Source: Larix kaempferi (taxonomy: Eukaryota; Streptophyta; Pinopsida; Pinales; Pinaceae). From it: a DNA stretch of 64,000 nt. Of the stretch, positions 34,301 through 46,415 are shown in pieces. The position numbers and the translations under genes were made by a program. The stretch's first letter is position 1. Each line of letters starts with the position of its first letter. The stretch covers positions 16,407,001 to 16,471,000 of the forward strand of contig BSBM01000179.1 of NCBI GenBank assembly GCA_027924585.1, in the 5' to 3' direction. The notes beneath the pieces are model-generated. The model was not told the origin of the DNA, made no database searches, and saw nothing but the letters and a program-made list of their open reading frames with translations.

Positions 34301-37278
34301 TCTCAACGCATTACTGTAATCTGAATGACTCCACTCCCACGACCTCCATGTTTTAGATTGTATACAACTATGTTGCAAATCCCAGAGGTATTCACGAAAT
34401 CTTGTGTAGATCTGGGTATATTGGTGCCCTGTAGTTAAGTCCTATTGAGTTCCCGTGTGCATATCCTGTTTGTAAGCGTCACCATGGATTGGGACCACCC
34501 TAGTTCTTCTCTGCTCTTTCCTACAAGCTGATATTTAATATTACCTGCTTAGAGATTGAATTCTGTCCATAAGAATGGAAGTATCTTCTATTTAAACTCT
34601 GTATTTTTGTTTATTTTTAAAATTTAATTGTTTCACTTGTAAGGCTGAAAGGATTACCAGATCCGTAGTGATATTGGCTTATGGATCATCTTACAATCTC
34701 TGTGTTTAAGCTAATTATTGATCGGTATTCCCAGAACAGTAACTTGATCCAATTCGAAACCTCGGTGTCTATCTTAATTATTGATCGGAATTTTCTAAGA
34801 GAGTAATTCGATCCAATTTGATAATTTTGTGTTTAATTTAACCATTGATCAGAAAATCCAGAAGTGTATCTCGTTCAAATTAAATCTCTGTAAACTAGAA
34901 CAGATTACTATTTTTTTTCATCTCTGTAATTTCTAAGATTGATCTCTACCGACTCCTTAACTGAAATGGAACTGATCCACTCCCCGTCCTATACCAACGA
35001 ATTCATGGGTGAATTCCCTGCATGTTTAAGTTTAGGCTTATCCATTAAAGGACCCTTCGATCTCTGTCATGTCCATTTGGCATCTTCAGAAGTATGGAGT
35101 ATTTTACCATTGATATGTTAACTGAGTCTCTTAGGAATGCTGGTGCTTCATTTTGGGATTGACTACTAGATTGAGAGGAGTGGCAGACTGCCGTGTGCAT
35201 GTTCCTTTTTGTGTGAACAATTCCAAGTTGAGTTTTGCTTGTAGTTTATGTAGATCTATGCAATTATGGTTCGATAGAGTTGTATTGGAAAGAATCATAG
35301 CGATTCTCTGCAGCTATATATATATATATATATTGATAGAATTCATATGGATAGGACGTTACAGTGCTCTTGAAAGAGCATGAACTCCCATTCATTTTAT
35401 TGTTGTGCGGCTCCCAAAGGGGTGAGCATTCTCATCTTATTGTTGCACATTTCTTTATATATTGAAATTATGTTGAAATGGTGTGGTGAAAAGGGACGAA
35501 TTTTATAGAGCTCGATCCCATTGTATTTGATTACTCTATTTGTAATAAAAATAAAAATGCACATTTTTTATTTTTTATTTTTTTTTATAGAGTCCTGACT
35601 TGGATCACATCAAGCGATCTATTCCTTGCTGGGATCTCCTTCATAGCAATCTCTGCTTTCATATTTCGATGGAAGTTTTTATCAAACATAGTCACATTAT
35701 CTTATCTATATCTTCTCTCATATTTGAGGTTTTAAAGTGTCAAGATCGCATTGTGAAGGGCGACCTATGCATAGGACATTTGATCTCTTCCTTGATAAGA
35801 TCGATCCCATGCTTGTAGCTTGTTGTGGAATGATTAATTTTTACTTTGATTACTATGAAGCTCGGCAATCGATCCCTTGAAATGATTGATAGGTCAAAGT
35901 CAACAAGGGCATAGTCCTTGGTTAGAAAAATTGTAGTGTTAAAATAATATAGAATACATATATGTTATGCAAAAGATGTGGACATTTCTTTAATAGTATT
36001 GGAAAAGAATCAAAGACATAATATACATATTTCTGTGTAAAAAGGGATGTTACCTTTGTTCAAATCTACTGTTATTCTTGTATTCAAGACATTAGTATTG
36101 TTTAATTGCAAATGTGCATTTGTGTCCCCAAACCGTATTAGAATCTATAGATGAAATTGGGGATACATATATTGGATGGATGGTTAGATGGATGGGTAGA
36201 AATGACCAAGATATTTTAATGTTATAAATATTTAGATATGCTCAATTTACATTAGAAAAGTATAAACGAAAGATAGTGATGACTTAGAAAGAAAGAATGG
36301 CTAGTATGTAAATTAATCTTAGTTATAGAATTTCTCATCCCCAATCACTTTAGATTTTATGTATTTTGTATCCATAGGTATTGAAGATTAAATATTATAC
36401 TCTGCTGATATTTACATTAAAAGACCCATGTTATAATTGATATTATGATTTATGTATTTAAGTTTTTAAGTTCATGTAATAAAAGATTATGGTTATAAGT
36501 TATATACTGAAGATTTCATATTTATTTGGAAGATTATGAGTATAGTTGTGCATTGAAGAAATCATATATTTGTGGAAGAATAGGAATACAATTCATGTAT
36601 TTAGGACTTTGTGTTTATGTATAAAGGATTAGGAATATAAAATATATATTGGGGATTTCATATTGATTACAAAAGACTATGAACATTGGTTATGTATCGA
36701 AGATCTTCTACATAATTGTGAAAAGAGTTATATTAAAAAAATAAAAATAAAAAAAAATTTACGACCCCGACAAGTGTTACATTTAAAGTGATGACACTTT
36801 CATAGCGAATTAAGAAACAATCCTGTTAGTAATCACGAAATTGAAAGAAGTACGATGAGGATACTGAATGATTCATACATTGATTTATTAGGGTAGATAG
36901 CCTCCCTGGAACCTGTAACTCGTAGCTAACCACCCACAGTATCATACTCAAAGATGTCTCGTGTTACATTTCACCTCGTGGAAGAGGATAGTCAATAGAT
37001 TGAAATTCTTATTTAAAAATTTGATTGGGTACCGGTTGTGTGACTGTTGATTGATAATGATTATAGTTTAAATTGAATATCATAGACCCCATAGGATAAT
37101 TGAAGAGACATGGAAAACCGAATTTAGAGGCAACAACTATTCAGAAGATTATTACTAGAGTACAGTACATAAATTACCAATGGAATTAGAAGATGACGAA
37201 AAAAGAAATGAATGTGAAAAGAAAGTGAAAACTCACCATGGAGACACATGAGACTCAACTTCGGGATGAAGTTCTATA
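31400..37278 (+). other. Internal non-coding core of LARD 2
   Basis: No protein domain on either strand. It contains a 120-bp tandem duplication (33388-33510 and 33517-33625, each starting GGGATATTGAAAACTCTGTCTCGATTCC without its last bases), at least a dozen copies of CTCTGT in one orientation between 33400 and 35070, an (AT)n run at 35314-35333, and a degenerate tandem repeat of about 60 bases at 36360-36730 (GAAGATTTCATAT-like units). Confidence 0.75.
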
Positions 37279-37292
37279 CAAGAGGGGGTATA
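37279..37292 (+). promoter_or_regulatory. Polypurine tract of LARD 2
   Basis: AAGAGGGGGTATA directly before the 3' LTR start TGTAATGCCCC. Confidence 0.85.
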
Positions 37293-39201
37293 TGTAATGC
37301 CCCTAAAATGACTATGGACTTTAACAGCACCTGTTGAGTGACCCAGTGGAACAGACTTCAATAAAGTGGCCCTTCGAGTTAGGATGTGTCTTAATAAGGG
37401 TGAATCACCTGATGATGTGCATGACTATAGTTGATAAATGAATTAATGAATTGAATTATATGTGTGGACTGGGATAATTGATTGATCAGTTCTTGCTTAA
37501 ATGCTTAGCCTTGATTGGTCAAGTCAAAGTATAGTAGGATAGCTACAGCCCTAGCTTTGTGACTTGGGAGGATGCAACTGAGATGTGTCATAGCTTTCCG
37601 CATTTATTCTGAACTTCGGGATGAAGTTCTAAATAAGTAGGGGTGTATGTAGTGCCCCTAGACTACTGTAGACATTGAGGGCACTTGCTTAGTGACCCGA
37701 CTGTTTGAAACATTAATAAAATAATCCTTTGATTTTATTTTGAGTATATTTATAATTACGATTGATTGTAAATCAATAAAATAATGATATATGTTTGTGT
37801 GAAATGTGTGTAGCGACAGGTGAAATGGTTCACCGAAGGACACACAAAGGAATATGAAGGGTCGTAGATTACGGGTGAATCACACACAGGGGGAGCAACG
37901 ACGATGTCGACTTTCGACAAGAATACCACGCATGAGCAGATAAGCACTGATCCGCTTGCTCAAGAGGAATGCATGAGGGCGTATGAGGTAGGCCACGATG
38001 GAGCTGGTCACGTACAAGTTGAGGGGAACGTAGTGAGAACGGACTCACTCCTCAGCGCCATTAGTCCCTAGATAGAATGTAGATGGAGGATGGATGGTAA
38101 CGATTCCTAAAATCCCTACAAGAGTTCCCGCAAGTCAAAACGGAAAGATGGTGGCAGAAGGGCCCGATGATGCGGTACCCTGTCGAGAACGGAAAGAATG
38201 GACGCAAGGACCCAATGATGCAGTACCATGCCAAGGAATGGAATCCATGGATGACTGGACCCGATGGAGTGGTGCCATGTCAGGGAATTAAAATGAAGGA
38301 ACCAGGAGCCCAACGGCGCGACACTGTGATCCTAGTGAGTTTGATTGTTAAATTTAACTGCATAAAAACTTATAAGATTAACTCTAGATTATTACTTAGC
38401 AAATGCATAAAAATATTTTAGGCATTTGCACATGAATAGTTATTTTTGTTGAGCATCTAAAATAATAGAAATCATTATTTAGGAGAAAAATAGAATCCTA
38501 AGATTAGACACCTAGTCAACTAAAAGCTAGGAGTTAACTAAAATATGTGGGGGACAAACTTGAGGAAACCTAGGGATTTAGGTGCATCTCCTAGAAAAGC
38601 TGACACTTGGATGGGTGAATGTTTTCTTTTAAAATTTAAAAATAATTATATAATTGTGCATGAAGCGACATGTGTCGCAGGAGGTTTTCCTTTATAAGGA
38701 AGACATTGGGAAAGGGAAAAGGGGCCCATAATTTGGACGATTGTCGTAATTTTCAAGTGCCTCAAAGACTTGCTGCTATTTAAAGGGTTTGGATAAGAAA
38801 TCCTGGGGGGGAGGGGATACCCAAGATGGATTTCTGAAAAACGTGTGTGAGCTCTACGACTCGAAGCTCGGGAGAGGCCATGCGACTGAAAGCATGAGCC
38901 TATGGTTGGGTGGCGAAGCTAACGGTTGCTTCGCCTATGGTTATACGATCTTTTTCTGTAGGGATCCTATGAAAGATGCGGATGACAATGGGCTAGATGG
39001 ATCGGATTGACGACGACTACTCCTCCGATAGCAAGATCGACCGACGAATGACAGGTATGAGGTTCCACTTGTATCTTCTTAAGGTAAATTTGTTTACTGT
39101 AATTCAGTTTTCTATCTTTGATATGTTCTAATCTGTGTCATATTATGTTGATGAGTTTCATATTAGTTTTAGGGACGACCCCCCAAACGGGGGTCCCTAC
39201 A
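37293..39201 (+). repeat. 3' LTR of LARD 2
   Basis: 1909 bp, collinear with the 5' LTR, with the same inner junction (37648), minisatellite (38160-38316) and terminal hairpin (39177-39195). Confidence 0.92.
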
Positions 39202-42200
39202 GGCACAGTCTATACATTGGTCAATAATTGAAAGTAAAGAAATGGGCATGAAGATATTTACATTATTCACAAAAACCTCTTTCAATTTCCTAAAATGATG
39301 GGTCATTTTCCCACAATGAATATAATACGATGGCATTTTTTCAAACAACTTATGCTTAGAGTCAAGCTATGAACTACTTAGTAAAATTCCCACCATAGTC
39401 CATTCATTAGTTAATAATTGAAAGTAAAACTACATGTTTGAAGCTAGATACATTGTTCACAAAAACCTCTGTCATATTCCTAAAATGATGGGTAATTTTC
39501 CCACAATGAATTTGCCAAGTTGGAATTTTTTCAAACAACTTATGTTCAGAGTCAAGCTATGAATTGCTTGGTAAAATGCATTCCATAGTTTGTACATTGA
39601 TCAATAATTGAAAGTAAAATAACATGTCTACATCTAACTACATTGTTCACAAAACATCTTTCAAATTCCTAAAATGATGTGTCATTTTCCCCCAATGAAT
39701 TTTCCAAGATGACAGTTTTTCAAAGAACTTATGCTTAGAGTCAAGCTATGGACTACTTATACAGGTTGTTATGCAAAAAAAAAAGTGTAAATTTGAAAAA
39801 ATGGGCTTAGTAAAATGCACTCCACAGTCTGTACATTGGTCAATAATTGAATTTAAAATGACACACCTAAAGCTAGTTACATTGTTCACAAAAACCTCCT
39901 TCAATTCCCTAAAATGATGAGACATTTTCCCATAATGAATCTTCCCATATGACCATTTAAAAAAAAAAAATCTTAGATTCAAGCTATGAACTTCTTAGTA
40001 AAAAGCAATCCATTGTCTTTGCATTGGTTAATAATTGAAAGTAAAACCACATGCCTGAAGCTACTTACATTGTTCACTAAAAACTATTTCATTATCCTCA
40101 AATGATGGGTCATTTTCCCACAATGAATATGCTAAGATGGAATTTATTCAAATAACTTAAGCTGAGAGTCAAGCTATGAAATAATTAGTAAAATCCACAC
40201 CGCAGTCTGTACATTGGTCAATATTTAAAAGTAAAATCATGGGTCTGCAACTAGTTACATTGTTAACAAAAACCTCTTTTAGATTCGTAAAATGGTGTAT
40301 CATTTCCCCCCATTGAATCTGCCAAAATGGAAGTTTTCAAACAACTTACTCTCAAAGTCAAGATATGGACTACTTATACAGGGCGTTATGTAAAAAGCAA
40401 AGTGTAAATTTGCCAAAATAATCTTAGTAAAATCAATGTTGCAATCTGTATATTGGTCAATAATTGAAAGTAAAACAATAGTCCTAAAGCTAGTTACATT
40501 ATTCACAAAATCCTCTTTCAATTTCCTAAAATGATGGGTCATTTTCCCATAATGAATCTGTCAAGATGGCTATTTTTCAAACAACTTATGCTTAGAGTCA
40601 AGCTATGAATTGCTTAGTAAAATGCCCACCATAGTATGTTCATTGGTTAATAGTTGAAAGTAAAACCACATGTATGAAGCTAGATACATTGTCCACAAAA
40701 AAAAATATTTCATATTGCTAAAATGATGGGTCATTTTCCCATAATGAATATGCCAAGATGGAATTTTTTAAAACAACTTATGCTCAGATTCAAGCTATAA
40801 ATTGCTTAGTAAAATGCACGCCATGATGTGTACATTAGTTAATAATTGAAAGTAAAACCACAAGTTTGTAGCTAGATACATTTTTCACAAAACGTCTTTC
40901 AAGTTCCTAAAATTATAGGTCGTTTTCCCACAATGAGTCTACCAACATGGCATTTTTTCAAACAACTTATGCTCATAGTCAATGGACTACATATATAGCT
41001 TGATATGTATAAAAAAAATGAAAATTTGCAAAAATGGGCTTAGTGAAATACATGCCACAATCTGTAGATTGGTCAATAATTGAAAGTAAAACAATCGTCC
41101 TAAAGCTAGTTACAATGCTCACAAAAACCTCTTTCGGTTTCATAAATTAATGGGTCATTTTCCTACAATGAATATGTCCAGATGGTAGTTTTTCAAACAA
41201 CTTATGATTAGAGTCAATCTATGAACTGCTTAGTGAAATGCACACCAAAGTCTGTACATTGGTCAATAATTGAAAATAAAATCACATGACTAAATCTAGT
41301 TACATTGTTCACAAAAACCTCTTTTAGTTTCCTAAAATGATGGGTCATTTGATTAAAACGAATATTCCAAGATGGAAGTTTTTTAAACAACTTATGCTCA
41401 GAGTCAAGCTATGAGCTACTTAGTAAAATCAATTCCATAGTCTGTACAATGGTGAATATTTAAAAGTAAAACCATAGGTTTGCGGCTAGTTACATTGTTC
41501 ATAGCAAAAACCTCTTTCAGATTCCTAAAATGATGAATCATTTTCCCCGAATGAATCTTCCAAGATGCCATTTTTTCAAACAAATTATGCTCAGAGTCAA
41601 GCTATGGACTGCTTATATAGGGTGTTATGTAGAAAAAAAAGTGTAAATTTGCAAAAATGGGTTTAGTAAAATGGATGCCACAGTTTGTACATTGGTCAAT
41701 AATTGAAAGTAAAACAACGAGCTTGAAGCTAGTTACATTGTTCACAAAAACCTCTTTAAGTTTCCTAAAATGATGACTCATTTTCCCACAATGAATCTAC
41801 AAAACTGCCAAGTTTTTCAAACAACTTATGCTCAGAGTTAAGCTATGAGCTGCTTAGTAAAATGCATGTCATAGTATGTACATTGGTCAATAATTGAAAG
41901 TAAAACCACAGGTCTAAAGCTAGTTACATTGTTCACAATACCCTCTTTTAGATTCCTAAAATGATGTGTCATTTTCCCCAATGAATCTCCCAAGATGGCA
42001 GGTTTTCAAAGAACTTATGCCAAGAGTCAAGCTATGGACTACTTATATGGGGTGTTATGTAAAAAATGAAGTGTAAATTTGAAAAAAAGGGCTCAATAAA
42101 ATGCACGCCACAGTCCGTACGTTGGTCAATAATTAAAAGTAAAACCACAAGCCTTAATCTAGTTACATTTTTCACAAAAACCTCTTTCAGTTTCATAAAA

Positions 42201-42290
42201 TGAAGGGTAATTTTCCCACAATGAATCTTCCAAGATGGCAGTTTTTACATAAATTACATAGGTTAGAAAAATGCAAGCACATGCTACATA
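39202..42290 (+). repeat. Satellite array with 618-bp higher-order repeat
   Basis: The landmark ATTGGTCAATAATTGAAAGTAAAA recurs in slightly changed form at 39216, 39405, 39596, 39835, 40023, 40212, 40452, 40642, 40834, 41068, 41258, 41448, 41691, 41882 and 42121. Spacings are 189,191,239,188,189,240,190,192,234,190,190,243,191,239. The pattern short-short-long repeats four times (about 617-623 bp), then one short is missing. The long monomer has an extra 50 bases around TTATGTAAAAAA..AGTGTAAATTTGC. Confidence 0.92.
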
Positions 42291-43020
42291 TTTGAGTCAT
42301 TTTTAGTGATTCCCATTGAAAAATACATACAATTATCATAATATATGCATTATACATATAATTATGCATAATTTGAAATTTTCATGTGCTTATTTGAAAC
42401 TGATGCTAAAATTGTAAGTTTGTTATGTAAAAATAGAGTGTAAATATGTAAAAATGGTCTTAGAAAAATGCACGCCATAGTCATATTACGTGTAATTTAT
42501 TGAAATTAATACCATTTACCTAGATATATATATATATATATACTTTTGACAAAACTTCCTTCATAATTCTAAATTATATTTTATTTGTCTATTGTAAATT
42601 TTTCAAAATTTCATTTTTTAATGTTTTGAACTTAATTTGCCTAGTTTAGTAAAATGCATGCACAACCCTCAGTTTTTACTATTTTTTGAGCGAGCTCAGT
42701 TTGATATGGTGTTTTATATTATTTTACACTCTCTTGTACTTTTATTTTTTTGAATTTGCATTAAAATAATCATGTTGTGCAAAAAAAAATAATCAGTAAA
42801 ATTCAAGCCTAAGTTCTATCCTTGGGTACTTTTAAGTCATTTATATTAGAGAAGTTATTTTTCTTCTTCCCATATTATTATAAAAGTATAGATTTTCTTA
42901 TTGAGTCATAAAAGTAAATTTTATACCAAAGGCTATACTTTGTATTAAAGTTTACTCTAAATAAAGGTTCAAAGGAACTTTTTAAAATGCACGCAAATCA
43001 CTCTCATTAAATGATCATAG
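42291..43020 (+). repeat. Diverged right edge of the satellite array
   Basis: TTAG(A/T)AAAATGCACGC-like landmarks at about 42460, 42647 and 42990, with more variable AT-rich sequence between, including (TA)n at 42522-42541. The first part aligns with the left remnant at 29290-29400, so the array once spanned LARD 2 and faded out on both sides. Confidence 0.6.
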
Positions 43021-43361
43021 TAAATTAATTTGGTACTATGATAGCTATATATTTTGGAAAGTAAACTTAGAGTGTTAGTTTTCCATAATTAACCTCCATA
43101 AGACAATTTGTGAGTTAGATCTTAACACAAAATTATAAACATTGAATGAGTGACCTAAGCACATATGAGGATACTTAATGTTAGATGACATGATAGACAT
43201 AGATTATAACCTTTTAGGCATGCATTTACAGTGCACAACAAACATTTCTTAAGTTGTTATATACATAGTTATGATAAATTACAAGTTTTTTTGAATCGAG
43301 AAATTTAATCTCTCTTATAATGCCAATGTTGATTTTTTGTTGATTTTGCATAGTAAATCAT

Positions 43362-46300
43362 CGATGGATCGTTCAAACTAACCATCTCAAGAAAATATCA
43401 TTGAAAAAGAGGTTGATGGAAGGAATTACATTTGTCTAATGTTCCAATTCTAGAACCACACAACATTGTCATTAAATTTAGGCCTGTTGGAGGCAAAAAA
43501 TCCGCTATCCATGATGCCCGTCAAATATCAGTTGTTGATGTTGCTTCCATTATAGGTAATGTTATCAATGTATAGAAAGTTGTGTTTCTAAACAATCTAT
43601 GCATAATTTTTCTCCAATTTCAATTGAAGTGAATGGTAATGCTCAACATATGACTCCTTACCACAAATTCAACTCTATTTCATAGAATGTGGTCCCAAAT
43701 TTCCATCAAATATCATTTGTTGATGTTGCTGCCATTACAACTAATTGTTACCAATGTATAGAAAGTTATGTTGCTCAACAACTTATGCAGTCTTTTTCTC
43801 CAATTTCAGTTGAAGTGAATGGTAATGTTCAACATAGGAATCCTTACACAAATTCAACTCTATTTCAAAAAATGTGGTCCCAAATTTCCCTAAAATATTA
43901 GTTTTTGATGTTGTTTCCACTACAAATAAGTCTACTCAAAATCTACAAGATTGTGTTGCTCAGCAACCTTGGCATTCTTTGTCTCCAACCACAGTTGAAG
44001 GGAATGAAAATGTAGTCCTACCCAATGGAAAACAATTTGAACATGCATCCATTAAGAACTTGGATGCAACTATAAGTAGTGAAACAATGGAAAGAACTAT
44101 CTTCGAGGAACAAATGGATATAAATGCAGATGCAGTTGGAAATCACGCAACAATTGAAAAAACTGAATTTGATGAACAAATGGATAGAAATGCACCTACA
44201 AAAAATAAAAATTATACAAATGTACAAAAGCTTCAGTAAAAATTCTTGAAGGGTGTTCAGTAGATCAAACTACACATGCTTCAAGAAGGTCAATAGGAAA
44301 CCTCCTAAGGACATCCTTATTGGGTCTTAAGAAGCGTCCATGATGGTATAACCACAAACTAAATGAGGGGAAGAAATAAATTAAGGAAATTGGTAGATGG
44401 TTCACTTGGAAGTCACTTAAAGATGTAGTTGAAAATTACACTATTGTTGGAATTGGGTACTTCTTGAGCAAAAACTATAGTGAAGAGTCTAAAATTGAAG
44501 ATGTTCCTGAACACCTAGGTGGAGTTCTTGATAAACTTCGATCAATAGTTATGCAAGAGATCCGTAATGATTTTATGCCTAGGAATATGGATTCAATATT
44601 TATTGAATCAAGCATTAGCCATAAGGCTTTGAAATGTCTAAAGTGGATTGATAGTCATGGTGTATTGAAGGGGGTTAATCAAACTTTAGTTTCCAAGGAA
44701 ATGAAAAAGTGGAGCAACGAAGCTGAGGATATTAATATGGGTTGGGAGAGAACTGATAGTTTCACATATGGAGTTAGAGTGACGCAAGTAAATTCATATG
44801 CTTCCTTTATGGTTGAGTCATATGAAAAGAGGACTGGAATTAGAGTCATTGATTTTTCTTTCAAACTTGGTATTGATTCTCATGTGCATTATGATAGAGC
44901 TGGGAAGGTATGTGAGATATTATTTGAATTAATAGAAGATAGTTTATTGATGTCTTGTGTAATCCTTGGAAAATGGGATAGAAAGGAAGAATATACATAG
45001 GTTTTAACACATGTTATTGATCCTATAAATGAGTAGAAATTTATAAAATAGTTAAACATGCTTTCACAAGATGGGATCCTAATGGCAGATGGAAGGGTAG
45101 TGAAAGTGAATTTGTTTGAGTGTCATGATCTAGTGGCCATATGTAGTTTAGCATGCAATAATAATATTTCTCCAATGAGAAATAATTTTTTTCCTTGGTT
45201 ATTATGCCATAAAAGGGTTATACACATGGTTATAGAGGAAATTGAAATCCAAGATGGGGTACTATTTGTAGTATTTCCAATTTCTATGCAATGTCGTGAA
45301 ACTTGCTCCTAGTAAACTATATAGATCTATTAGAAGCTTACATTTATGTTGATATCTTTCCATTACTGTATTAATCTTACTTTGTTTTAAAACATTGGGA
45401 GTTTAATATTTCTTTGGAACAAAGATAAGGATGGGAAGAAAATATGGATGTGCATATTATAAACATTCAACCAACCTTATTTGGTGGAAAATTCAATATT
45501 ATCAAGATGTATCCCATGAATAGAAGAAATGATGAAAAGGTACATGAATTCATAATTATTTATTAATTATAAAAATAAATTCTTATTATTTAACTAATTA
45601 TTTCATATTGTGAAATGTGTGGTACCAGTTATAGTTGGCTTCTGGCTCAAGGTCCAATCTTGTATATTGTGCTCGCCATTCTGGAATTAGAACTATTTTG
45701 AAGATCTTTCATGATATTCAAATAATTGGAAAAGATTTTGACAATGTTCATCCAACTAGAGGGCTTGAGAAGAAAAAAATTGTTCAAATTTGGAAGGAGA
45801 TGGATAAAATTAGGGTTGCATGTAATCCTTGGGAACCATACCATCATAAAATCCAAGAGTAAAATGACCTTAACTATGGGAAATCAAATGGATTAACGTC
45901 ATACAAGATCCTCTTTCGGCATGATGGAATTTTAAAGGTTTAATAATCATGTTATAATATCCAATATTTTTAATGTGTTTTTTGAGTGTTGACTAATAAT
46001 AATAACAAATGATTTTATGATGGCATAATAGTGAAATTGGATCTATGTTTTATGCAATTTTAATAGAATATTAAGTAACTAATCATGCATTGAAATTTTT
46101 TCCTTATAGGTTATTGAAGGCCTACCAGATGAATAAAAGTATAAAAAGTTGGTTAAGATGTGTAAGTGTTATAAAGAATTCCACATGTTGCAATTGCAAG
46201 GGTGTGGAGGGGATGATAATTATATATATGAGGAAAGGTATGCCAATTTCTATTAAGTTCATGGTATTGTGTATTTAAGCATGGCAATATTATTTCATTC
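43362..46300 (+). pseudogene. Degraded multi-exon gene of unknown function
   Basis: Coding-like sequence in pieces. It starts near 43362 (MDRSN), includes VIKFRPVGGKKSAIHDARQISVVDVASI-like text near 43475-43555, then in-frame tandem repeats to 44239. After a frame change it runs 44230-45312 in one frame, with stops near 44329, 44380, 44998, 45034 and 45049. This is its best part (DMGWERTDSF-like NMGWERTDSFTYGVRVTQVN, LVAICSLACNNN, NNFFPWLLCHK, VVFPISMQCRETCS). Splice-like boundaries (GT near 45536, AG near 45629, GT near 45939, AG near 46108) join later exons carrying RHSGIRTILKIFHDIQIIGKDF and VIEGLPDE. I do not recognise the family. Introns argue against a retrocopy; a host gene or DNA-transposon gene is possible. 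Confidence 0.55.
43510..44020 (+). repeat. Three tandem 190-bp units within the unknown gene
   Basis: Units begin near 43508, 43695 and 43885 with ATCAAATATCAGTTGTTGATGTTGCTTCC-like sequence and contain CTCCAATTTCAATTGAAGTGAATGG and ATGTGGTCCCAAATTTCC. The third is partial and the most diverged. The open frame runs through the second and third units. Confidence 0.85.
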
Positions 46301-46309
46301 ACGATACCA

Positions 46310-46410
46310 CCCAATATGGTGGCACTAGTAGAGAAACGTTTGGGCAAGTATGTTTGACACTTTCATGAAGAGATAAGGTTTTATTAGAAGTGAATTTGAC
46401 CATTGTGCAT
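46310..46410 (+). pseudogene. Short copia reverse transcriptase-like relic
   Basis: About 25 codons read VWASMFDTFMKR, stop, GFIRSEFDHCAYL, which resembles the W...FD.F....GF.RSE.D.C.Y block of copia reverse transcriptase. It is cut by the LTR-like sequence beginning at 46416. The short length makes the match tentative. Confidence 0.35.
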
Positions 46411-46415
46411 ATTTG

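Larger units (their letters stand above)
29477..39201 (+). mobile_element. LARD 2: 9.7 kb non-coding LTR element
   Basis: Two direct LTRs of exactly 1909 bp (29477-31385, 37293-39201), TGTAATGCCCC...GGTCCCTACA, differ by about three percent over the first 300 bases, mostly transitions. PBS TGGTATCAGAGC lies at 31388 and the polypurine tract AAGAGGGGG ends at 37288. Flanks GCCAC and GGCAC fit a target duplication with one change. The 5.9 kb core has no recognisable gag or pol; the longest open frame is 108 codons without a known motif. Just before the polypurine tract the sequence AACTTCGGGATGAAGTT resembles the very end of gypsy polyproteins, so a gypsy parent is likely. Confidence 0.9.

Noticed and set aside
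39202-42290. CRISPR array
   Set aside because: The repeats are long monomers (about 190-240 bp) without spacers, in eukaryotic sequence; it is a satellite.
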